Below the pieces are notes generated by a model, which had not been told where the DNA came from, made no database searches, and was given only the letters and a program-made list of their open reading frames with translations. The position numbers and the translations under genes are program-made. Shown one piece after another: positions 40,334-49,719 of a DNA stretch of 64,000 nucleotides. Source of the stretch: Spirochaetota bacterium. Its GTDB lineage: Bacteria > Spirochaetota > Spirochaetia > Treponematales > Treponemataceae. The stretch is from contig JAEWMY010000005.1 in NCBI GenBank assembly GCA_023393015.1, positions 1-64,000 of the forward strand, given 5' to 3'. Each line of letters opens with the position of its first letter. Position 1 is the stretch's first letter.

Positions 40334-41506
40334 ATGCTTGAGCCGGAATACGAAACAGACGACAAGCGTGATTCTCGCGACGCCGGGATGATGCGGCGCG
40401 CGATCGAACTGGCGAGAACGGCCGCGGGAAAGACGCGCCCGAACCCGCTCGTGGGGGCGATCATCGAGCGGGACGGCCTGATTCTCGGCGCGGGTTATCA
40501 CGAACGCGCGGGCGGCGGTCACGCCGAGGCGCGGGCGGTCGCGGACGCGCGCAAGAACGGCCACGCGGACCTTTCCGGCGCGACGGCCTACGTTACGCTC
40601 GAGCCGTGCTGTCACGTCGGGCGCACCGGCCCCTGCGCCGACCTCCTCATATCGGCGGGAATCTCGCGAGTCGTATGCGGGATGACCGATCCCGACCCCC
40701 GCGTCTCGGGAGGCGGCATCGCGCGTCTCCGCGCCGCCGGCATCGACGTGACGAACGGAGTATGCGAGGCCGAATGCCGCGCGCTGAACGGGCCCTTCGT
40801 CAAGCGCGTCACGGAAGGCCTCCCGTACGTCACGCTGAAGTACGCGATGAGCCTCGACGGGAAAACCGCCACGGCGACCGGGGAGTCGCGCTGGATATCC
40901 TCGGAGGAGTCCCGCGGGGAAACGCATCGTTTGAGGTCCGAATCCGCCGCGATAGTGTGCGGCATCGGAACGGTACTCGCCGACGACCCGCTTCTGAACG
41001 CCCGCGTCACGTCGGACGCGCACGCGCCGCAACCCGTCCGCGTAGTCGTCGACTCGACGCTGAAAATTCCGCCCGACGCGCGCGTCGTCTCTACCGCGCG
41101 GAGTCAGTCCACGATTATCGCGTGCGCCCTTCGGGACGGGGAGGAGGCGACGCGCGAAAAAGCGCGCGCGCTCGAGGAGGCCGGCGCCGAGGTCCTGCGC
41201 CTCCCCGGGCCTGACGGGCGGGTCGACCTCGTCGCCCTTTTCGGGGAACTCGCGCGCCGCGGCCTCGACAGCGTATTGCTCGAGGGCGGCGGAACCCTGT
41301 CCTTTTCCGCGATAGAGAGCGGCCTCGTCGATCGCGTCATCGCGTATATCGCCCCGACGCTGATCGGGGGCGCGACGGCGCCGTCGCCGGTCGCGGGTAC
41401 GGGATTTCCGGAGCTCCGCGGGGCCGCGACGCTCCGGGACGCGACCGTTTCACGCTCCGGACCCGACGTCCGAGTGGAGGGATACGTATGTTCACGGGAC
41501 TCATAG
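40334..41506 (+). CDS. ribD: Riboflavin biosynthesis protein RibD (deaminase/reductase)
   Basis: Bifunctional enzyme for the second and third steps of riboflavin synthesis, 390 residues. The N-terminal deaminase has GGHAEARA and PCCHVGRTGPC for zinc; the C-terminal reductase begins YVTLKYAMSLDGKTATATGESRWIS. The ATG at 40334 abuts the terminator U-tract. A second in-frame Met pair near 40388 (MMRRAIELA) is closer to the usual family start, so the first 17 residues may be untranslated. Confidence 0.94.
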   Translation: MLEPEYETDDKRDSRDAGMMRRAIELARTAAGKTRPNPLVGAIIERDGLILGAGYHERAGGGHAEARAVADARKNGHADLSGATAYVTLEPCCHVGRTGPCADLLISAGISRVVCGMTDPDPRVSGGGIARLRAAGIDVTNGVCEAECRALNGPFVKRVTEGLPYVTLKYAMSLDGKTATATGESRWISSEESRGETHRLRSESAAIVCGIGTVLADDPLLNARVTSDAHAPQPVRVVVDSTLKIPPDARVVSTARSQSTIIACALRDGEEATREKARALEEAGAEVLRLPGPDGRVDLVALFGELARRGLDSVLLEGGGTLSFSAIESGLVDRVIAYIAPTLIGGATAPSPVAGTGFPELRGAATLRDATVSRSGPDVRVEGYVCSRDS

Positions 41507-42078
41507 AAACCGTCGGTCGCGTGCGCTCGACGACGCGTTCGGGGGACTCGCTCAGGCTCTCCGTCGAAGCACCCTTTCCGCTTCCGGACGACGCGCTCGC
41601 GATCGGCGACAGCGTCGCGGTCAACGGCGCGTGCCTCACCGTCTCCGGGCTTTTCGCCGGGGGTTTTTTCGCGGACGTGATGGGCGTTACCGCGAGAAAG
41701 ACGCTGATCGCCTCGCTCCGGACGGGAGAGCCCGTCAATCTCGAGCGCGCGCTCAAAGTCGGCTCGCGTCTCGGGGGTCACTTCGTGACCGGGCACGTGG
41801 ACGGCGTCGGCAGGGTCGGCGGCTCCAGGCGGGACGGCATCGCGATACTGCTTTCCGTACGCCACGACGAATCCCTCTCCCGATACATCGTCAGCACCGG
41901 CTCCGTCGCCGTCAACGGCGCGAGCCTGACCGTTTGCGACGCGAGGGCGCGCGAGTTCACCGTGTCCCTCGTTCCCCACACGGCGAGCAACACGACGCTT
42001 CCTGGCCTGCGCGCGGGAGACGCGGTAAACCTTGAATGCGACATACTCGCGAAATACGCGAAGGAGAGACCGCGATAA
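41488..42078 (+). CDS. ribE: Riboflavin synthase alpha chain
   Basis: Converts two lumazines to riboflavin plus pyrimidinedione. Two similar lumazine-binding halves: MFTGLIETVGRV ... SVAVNGACLTVSG ... and GHFVTGHVDGVGRV ... VAVNGASLTVCD. 196 residues, usual length. It overlaps the end of ribD by 19 bases. Confidence 0.95.
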   Translation: MFTGLIETVGRVRSTTRSGDSLRLSVEAPFPLPDDALAIGDSVAVNGACLTVSGLFAGGFFADVMGVTARKTLIASLRTGEPVNLERALKVGSRLGGHFVTGHVDGVGRVGGSRRDGIAILLSVRHDESLSRYIVSTGSVAVNGASLTVCDARAREFTVSLVPHTASNTTLPGLRAGDAVNLECDILAKYAKERPR

Positions 42079-43307
42079 TGAACACGAACGCCGTTACTGA
42101 AACCGAGCGGACGTCGGTCGAGGCCGCCGTCGCCGAGATACGCGCCGGAAAGATGGTCGTCGTGACCGACGACGACGACAGGGAAAACGAGGGAGACCTC
42201 GTCATGGCGGCCCGATACGCGACGCCGGAGGCCGTCAATTTCATGGCGCGTTTCGCCCGCGGGCTCATATGCGCGCCGATGTCCGCGCGTCGTCTCGCGG
42301 AACTCGGCCTTCCCCAGATTACGGGCGAGAACACCGACAGGCACGGGACGGCCTTCGCGATCCCGGTCGACCACGTCGAAACGGGCACGGGGATATCCGC
42401 CGCGGACCGCGCGCTCACGCTCCGTTCGCTCGCTGATCCGATCTCGACCGGGGCGTCCTTCAGGAGGCCCGGCCACGTATTCCCGCTCGCCGCGCGCGCG
42501 GGCGGGCTCGCCGAGCGGCGCGGGCACACGGAAGCGGCCGTCGAGCTCGTCGCTCAGGCCCTCGGGCCGGACGGAGGGGCGACGGGGGTCATCTGCGAGA
42601 TACTGAACGACGACGGCACGATGGCCCGCGCGCCCGAGCTCGGGGAGTTCGCCCGACTTCACGGCCTGCGCTCGGTTACCGTCGACGTCCTCGCGCGATG
42701 GGCGGCGTCACGCAAGCGTCCCGTCATCCGTTCGGCCGAAACGGTCCTTCCCACGAGATACGGTTCGTTCCGCCTGTACGGCTACCGCGACAGCGCGACC
42801 TCGCGGGAACACGTGGCCCTCGCGATGGGGGACGTCGCGTCGGGAGAACCGGTGATCGCGCGCGTCCACTCGGAATGCCTTACCGGCGACGCGCTCGGCT
42901 CCAGAAGGTGCGACTGCGGGGAGCAATACGAGGAAGCCATGCGGAGGATCGCCGAAGCCGGCCGCGGCGTTCTCGTGTACCTCAGGCAGGAAGGCCGCGG
43001 AATAGGCCTGGTGAACAAGTTGCGCGCGTACGCCCTCCAGGACGCAGGGGCGGACACGGTTGAGGCGAACGAAACCCTCGGATTCAGGCCAGACGAACGG
43101 GACTACTCGGCGGGGGCGGAAATCCTGCGCGACCTTGGAGTCGGGAAGGTTCTCCTCATGACGAACAATCCCGACAAAGTGCAAGCCCTTTCCGTCGGCG
43201 GTATCGAGGTAACCGCGCGGATTCCGATCGTCGTCTCGCCGAACGAATGGAACCTGAAATACCTTCGGACGAAGAAAGACAAGATGGGACACATCTCGAT
43301 CGTCTGA
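42078..43307 (+). CDS. ribBA: Bifunctional DHBP synthase / GTP cyclohydrolase II (RibBA)
   Basis: Supplies both precursors of lumazine. The N-terminal half has the DHBP synthase motif DDDDRENEGDL and RRGHTEAAVEL; the C-terminal half has the GTP cyclohydrolase II zinc site CLTGDALGSRRCDCGEQ and YLRQEGRGIGL. 409 residues. TAATG overlap with ribE, AAGGAGAG upstream. Confidence 0.96.
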   Translation: MNTNAVTETERTSVEAAVAEIRAGKMVVVTDDDDRENEGDLVMAARYATPEAVNFMARFARGLICAPMSARRLAELGLPQITGENTDRHGTAFAIPVDHVETGTGISAADRALTLRSLADPISTGASFRRPGHVFPLAARAGGLAERRGHTEAAVELVAQALGPDGGATGVICEILNDDGTMARAPELGEFARLHGLRSVTVDVLARWAASRKRPVIRSAETVLPTRYGSFRLYGYRDSATSREHVALAMGDVASGEPVIARVHSECLTGDALGSRRCDCGEQYEEAMRRIAEAGRGVLVYLRQEGRGIGLVNKLRAYALQDAGADTVEANETLGFRPDERDYSAGAEILRDLGVGKVLLMTNNPDKVQALSVGGIEVTARIPIVVSPNEWNLKYLRTKKDKMGHISIV

Positions 43308-43329
43308 TCGAAAACACAAGGAGAGATAC

Positions 43330-43794
43330 ATGAAAACGCATGAGGGAAGCCTGGTAGGAACGGGACTGAGAATCGCGATCGTGGCCTCGCGCTTCAACGA
43401 CTTCATCGTCTCGAAGCTCGTCGACGGCGCGATTGACGGACTCAGGAGACACGGCGTCGACGACGACGGAATCGAGCTCGCGCGAGTGCCGGGAGCCTTC
43501 GAGATCCCGCTCGTCGCGTCCCGGCTCGCCGCGCGCGAAGACTTCGACGCGGTCATCTGCCTCGGAGCGGTCATTCGGGGGGCGACGCCGCATTTCGACT
43601 ACGTGTGCGCGGAGGTCTCGAAGGGAATCGCGCATGCCTCCCTCCGGACCGGCAAGCCTGTCATCTTCGGCGTCGTCACGACAGAGACGATCGAGCAGGC
43701 CGTGGAACGGTCGGGAACCAAGGGCGGCAACAAGGGTTTCGACGCGGCCCTTTCGGCGATCGAGTCCGCGAATTTATTGCGCGCGATGGGTTGA
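43330..43794 (+). CDS. ribH: 6,7-dimethyl-8-ribityllumazine synthase
   Basis: Condenses the RibBA and RibD products to lumazine. 154 residues with IAIVASRFNDFIV, RVPGAFEIPLVA, CLGAVIRGATPHFDYV and FGVVTTETIEQA. It is the last gene of the riboflavin operon, 22 bases after ribBA with AAGGAGAG. Confidence 0.96.
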   Translation: MKTHEGSLVGTGLRIAIVASRFNDFIVSKLVDGAIDGLRRHGVDDDGIELARVPGAFEIPLVASRLAAREDFDAVICLGAVIRGATPHFDYVCAEVSKGIAHASLRTGKPVIFGVVTTETIEQAVERSGTKGGNKGFDAALSAIESANLLRAMG

Positions 43795-43881
43795 CGAACG
43801 GGAGTCAGGGGCGGGGCGCCCTTCTCGCGCGAAGCCTCGCCCTCCATAGAATCTTTCCCCCCTTTCGGCTACACTCCCCGC

Positions 43882-45648
<1,767 letters not shown>

Positions 45649-45663
45649 CATCCGGCGCGCGCG

Positions 45664-45697
45664 GGCGTCCGATCAGCGCGGCGCCGCGTCGGACGTC
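45664..45697. terminator. GC-rich hairpin between convergent ettA and diguanylate cyclase genes
   Basis: CGTCCGA/TCGGACG arms enclose a perfect CGCGGCGCCGCG palindrome. No T-tract follows on either strand, so it would act as a pause or stability element rather than a classical terminator. Confidence 0.4.
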
Positions 45698-45716
45698 ACG
45701 CTTGCCGCACAACGCG

Positions 45717-47702
45717 TCACGCCCGACGCCCCGCGTGTTTCGCCCGCTTTTCCTCGTATAGCACGCCGTCGGCGAGCGAAAGCAGCGTTTCCAAATCCCT
45801 GTTTTCCGGGGAAAATTCCATGCATCCAAGGCTGATCGAGACCTTGAAGGGCTCCCCGCTCGCGGAGTTTCTTCGCGCGAGCGCGGCGTCGAGCCGCGCT
45901 CGGATCCCCGGCAAGTCCGAGGGCAAAAGGTCGTTCGCGACCGCCGCGAACTCGTCTCCGGACAGTCGCGCGACAACGTCCTCGGAACGGAATACCCGCT
46001 TGAGCGCGGCGGACATCGCGACGAGCGCGCGGTCTCCCGCGTCATGACCCCACTCGTCGTTTATGGCCTTCAGGCCGTCCAGGTCGCCGAAAATGACGAT
46101 GCCCTCTTTCCCCCTGCGTATCGCCTGCGAAATCATGGCCTGCCCGCTCGACAAAAAGCCGCGCCGGTTCATGAGCCCGGTCAACTCGTCGGTACGCGAA
46201 TCCACGTCGAGCTTGCGGTTCGTCTCCTCGAGATTCCTGAGCGCCTCGCTCAGCAGGTTTCCGACCTCCTCCTTCTCCGCCAGAAGGACGGCCGCGTTGA
46301 CCATGCTCGATATCTGCACGCAAATCGTCTCGTACACGGAACTGTCAACCGATCCCGGCTCGTACAGGATGTACCCGAGCTGTTCTTCCCTGTGGTACAA
46401 CGCGCTCGCCACGAGGGTCCTGGAACGCGACGAGAACGTTCCCTCCGGGATCATGCGCTCTCGCGGATTGAACACGTAGCCGAGCCTTTCGGCGCCCGCG
46501 GGCACCGCCTCGTCGTATCGCAGCTCAAGGCACGCGGCGTCGGGCAACCTGAACTCGCGGTCTACTGGGCGGATCAACCGCTTGCCGTACAGGACGATGG
46601 CGCACGACGCTATATCGAACGACTCGAGGTCGGCGCGTAAGCGCAGGAAGCAGTCGTCTATCTTCTCCGCGGCGTTTACCCGCGAAAGATACCGCCTCAG
46701 GCGGAACATGTCGTCGCTGAGCTCGAATCTCCTGACGCCCGAGGATATCTCGAGTCCGACGGGCCCCTCGAGCGCCGTGCCGTCGATTGCCTTCCCGTAA
46801 ACGGACGTTTCGTGCTCCGGCAGGCACCCGCAACTTTGCCGCAACACCGCCCGCGTGGAGACGACGGTGTCGGATCTCGAGTCGGCTTCGGCACCGCCGC
46901 GAACGACCGCGTCCCGCGCCCGTCGCGCCGCGAGCCAGCCCTGCCTGAACAGGTTCTGGCTTACCGTCGTCAGCGGGGGAAGGGAAAACCTCGAACGGCT
47001 CACGTCGTCGAATCCGGTAACGATGACGTCGTCCGGAACGCGAAGCCCCCGTTTTTCCAGAACCTGCAGGACACCCATGGCCATGACATCGCTCAACGCG
47101 ACGATCGCGTCGGGAAGGGCGCCGCCCGAATCGAAATACCGCGCCATCTCCTCAGCCGTCGTATCCGAGGAAAACTGCCCGCGAACGAGCGAGTCGTCGC
47201 CGAACGAAAGGCCCCGCTCCCCGAGCACGGTCCGCACGACGGCGAGCCGTTCGTTGGAATCGAAGTTGCCCTCGGGTCCGGTGACGACGAGGAAGGAACG
47301 GCATTTGTGGCGATCGATCAGGTGTTCCGTCAACTCTCGCAAGCCGATCTCGTTTTCGCCCAGCACGTTCTCGACGCCGTTTACCCTGACCGCGATGCTC
47401 ACGACTGGCAGCGGCGCCTTCGTCGCGACGTACGACGCGAATCGTTCCGGGCCGATAAAGTTGCACTGCGTTCCCGAGGCTATCACGAGGGCGTCGACGT
47501 TCGGCTCCCGTATGTGATCGAAAATCACGTTGTTCTGGAATTCGAATCCGAAGGGCCAGCCGAAAGAACGTCCCGAAAAGACGACGAGGTCAATCCCGTT
47601 CCCGCGGCAAAACGCGTCGACGCCTTCGATGAGCGTGCGCGTGTAACTGGAGTCGATCGAGTCCACCTGGAACCCGATCCTGACGGCGGTATCGACCCTC
47701 AT
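45717..47702 (-). CDS. LacI-type sensor diguanylate cyclase (copy 2, SGDEF)
   Basis: Cytoplasmic protein of 661 residues. It begins directly with a periplasmic-binding-protein-like LacI ligand domain (VRIGFQVDSIDSSYTRTLIE, VIVTGFDDVSRSRFSLPPLT) with no DNA-binding helix in front. A GAF-like middle region follows, then a short coiled coil and GGDEF from about residue 510. The active-site signature reads SGDEF instead of GGDEF; the inhibitory-site RxxD (RSED) is intact five residues upstream. It starts ATGA-overlapped with its paralogue. Predicted to tie a sugar-like ligand to c-di-GMP synthesis. Confidence 0.85.
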   Translation of the reverse strand: MRVDTAVRIGFQVDSIDSSYTRTLIEGVDAFCRGNGIDLVVFSGRSFGWPFGFEFQNNVIFDHIREPNVDALVIASGTQCNFIGPERFASYVATKAPLPVVSIAVRVNGVENVLGENEIGLRELTEHLIDRHKCRSFLVVTGPEGNFDSNERLAVVRTVLGERGLSFGDDSLVRGQFSSDTTAEEMARYFDSGGALPDAIVALSDVMAMGVLQVLEKRGLRVPDDVIVTGFDDVSRSRFSLPPLTTVSQNLFRQGWLAARRARDAVVRGGAEADSRSDTVVSTRAVLRQSCGCLPEHETSVYGKAIDGTALEGPVGLEISSGVRRFELSDDMFRLRRYLSRVNAAEKIDDCFLRLRADLESFDIASCAIVLYGKRLIRPVDREFRLPDAACLELRYDEAVPAGAERLGYVFNPRERMIPEGTFSSRSRTLVASALYHREEQLGYILYEPGSVDSSVYETICVQISSMVNAAVLLAEKEEVGNLLSEALRNLEETNRKLDVDSRTDELTGLMNRRGFLSSGQAMISQAIRRGKEGIVIFGDLDGLKAINDEWGHDAGDRALVAMSAALKRVFRSEDVVARLSGDEFAAVANDLLPSDLPGIRARLDAALARRNSASGEPFKVSISLGCMEFSPENRDLETLLSLADGVLYEEKRAKHAGRRA

Positions 47703-49690
47703 TCGCCCGCCGGGTGTTCCTTGGCGGCGCGCGCTTCCTTCTTGCGCCGTTTTTCCTCGTAGAGTACGGAGTCGGCCAGTGACAAGAGCCTCTCGAGATG
47801 GTTGTTGGCCTCGTCGGTAAAAGGCACGGCGCCGATACTGATGGAGAGCGTGAACGGCTCGCCGCTCGCGTCGTTGTATTCTTCGATAAGGCGCGCCATA
47901 CGCGACCTGAACGTCTCGAGGAACGCCTCGTTTACGTCAATGGCGACGACGGCGAACTCGTCGCCGCCCAACCGCGCGACGATGTCGATGTTCCTGAATG
48001 TCCGCTTGAGTATGGCGCCCATGGCGATGATGGCGCGGTCTCCCGCGTCGTGCCCGTGCGTGTCGTTGATCGCCTTGAGCCCGTCCATGTCGCTGAAGAC
48101 GACGAGTCCGGCCTTGCCCATCCTGAGGGCGAGGTTGATGGTTTGCTGCCCGAGCGAAACGAAGCCGCGCCGGTTGTAAAGGCCGGTCAGCTCGTCGGTC
48201 CGGGATATATCGCTCAGTTTCTTGTTCGAACGTTCGAGGTCGTACAACGCGTCGTTGAGCCGTTCCTCGGCGGCCTGCTTCTCGGAAAACGCCATGGCCG
48301 AGCGTATCGTCGTGGAAAGCTGAACGCAGAGCGTCTCGTATATGGACGAGTCGCAAGCGCCGGGCTCGAATACGATGTATCCCAGCTGTTCCTCGCGGTG
48401 GTACAGGGCGTTCGCGACGAGCGTCCTCGTCCTCGCGGAAAAGGTTCCCTCCGGCAGGAACCGGACGCGCGGGTCGAAACGCGCGCCCGCGAAGCTCTCG
48501 CCGCGCGGCGTTTCCTCGTCGTACCGGAGGATTACCTCCGCCTCCGGAGGAAGGGCGAACGCGGAAGTTCTCGGACAGCGGATCTCCCTGCGGTACAGCA
48601 CGATCGCCGCCGACGATATCTTGAACGACTCGAGACTCACGCGAAGGTCCGCGACGAGATCGCGCAGCGAAAGAAGCGAAATCAGGTGCGCGAGATACTG
48701 CCGCATGTGAACTATGTCGTCCTGGAGGCGGAACCATTCCTGGCCCGTCTGGATGATAAACCGCGGATCGACGGGAACGCGCTCGCCGCTCTCGCGGATC
48801 TCGGAAAACCGCGCCTCCGCCGCGGGAACGCAACCGCAACTCTGCCGGTACACCGCCGTCGTGCCGAGCGTCGTCAGTTCGGGGACGTCCCCTTCGCGCA
48901 GCGCGAGGCGGATGGCGTACTCGGCGGCGAGACGCCCTTGCGCGAAAAGGTCCTGGCTTACCGTCGTGAGAGAGGGACTCTCGTACCGCGCGCGCGCGAT
49001 GTCGTCGAACCCCGTGACGATCACGTCCTCGGGAACGCGGATGCCCTTCTCGCGGAAAAAGGCGAGCGCGCCGGTGGCCATCGTATCGTTGAGGCAAACA
49101 AGCGCGTCGAAATCCGTACCGAGCGAATTGACGCGCTCCTTGAGGGGAAGGAGGCTGTTCTCGGCGGAGAAATCGCCGGGGAAGACGAGAAGGGGATCGA
49201 GCGGCACGCCGCGCGCGTCGAGAACTTCCCGAACGACGGCAAGCCGCCGCGACGCCTCCGCGTTGTCCTCCGGTCCGGTCAGCACGGCAAGGCGGCGGCA
49301 CGCGTGTTCGTCAACGAGATGCGCGATGAGGTTGCGCATGCCGATCTCGTTGTCGACGACGACGCTCGGGATTCCGGGAAGCGCGATCGAAACGCTCACG
49401 ACGGGCAACGGCGCGAGGGATCCGAGATACGCGCCGAATTCCTCGGGGGTAACGAAGTTGCACTGGGTTCCCGTCACGATCACGACGGCGTCGACGTTCC
49501 CCGCGTGGACATGGCTGTATATGGCCGCGTTCTGGTACTCGAAACCGTACGGCCACTTGAACGCGCGACCCGAAAACACGACAAGGGAATGACCGCGATC
49601 GCGGCAGAGGCTCTCCATTCCCGCGATCAACCCACGCGAATAGTCGGAATGGATGCCGTTTATCTGGAATCCTACGCGAAGCGACTTCAC
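47699..49690 (-). CDS. LacI-type sensor diguanylate cyclase (copy 1, GGDEF)
   Basis: A 663-residue paralogue of the next gene with the same architecture: LacI-like sensor (LRVGFQINGIHSDYSRGLIA; VIVTGFDDIARARYESPSLT; cysteine pair SCGC after the sensor), GAF-like part, coiled coil, and canonical RLGGDEFAVVAID with I-site RNID. There is no signal peptide or membrane segment. The start is GTG at 49690, 29 bases after the GH52 stop, so both cyclases are probably expressed with the xylosidase. Confidence 0.87.
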   Translation of the reverse strand: MKSLRVGFQINGIHSDYSRGLIAGMESLCRDRGHSLVVFSGRAFKWPYGFEYQNAAIYSHVHAGNVDAVVIVTGTQCNFVTPEEFGAYLGSLAPLPVVSVSIALPGIPSVVVDNEIGMRNLIAHLVDEHACRRLAVLTGPEDNAEASRRLAVVREVLDARGVPLDPLLVFPGDFSAENSLLPLKERVNSLGTDFDALVCLNDTMATGALAFFREKGIRVPEDVIVTGFDDIARARYESPSLTTVSQDLFAQGRLAAEYAIRLALREGDVPELTTLGTTAVYRQSCGCVPAAEARFSEIRESGERVPVDPRFIIQTGQEWFRLQDDIVHMRQYLAHLISLLSLRDLVADLRVSLESFKISSAAIVLYRREIRCPRTSAFALPPEAEVILRYDEETPRGESFAGARFDPRVRFLPEGTFSARTRTLVANALYHREEQLGYIVFEPGACDSSIYETLCVQLSTTIRSAMAFSEKQAAEERLNDALYDLERSNKKLSDISRTDELTGLYNRRGFVSLGQQTINLALRMGKAGLVVFSDMDGLKAINDTHGHDAGDRAIIAMGAILKRTFRNIDIVARLGGDEFAVVAIDVNEAFLETFRSRMARLIEEYNDASGEPFTLSISIGAVPFTDEANNHLERLLSLADSVLYEEKRRKKEARAAKEHPAGE

Positions 49691-49719
49691 CGTTTCCCGC
49701 GCCTTCCGAGATCACGATA

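Noticed and set aside
46000..49690. Recent gene conversion between the two diguanylate cyclases
   Set aside because: They are clearly paralogous but differ throughout at protein level; no long identical DNA stretch was seen.
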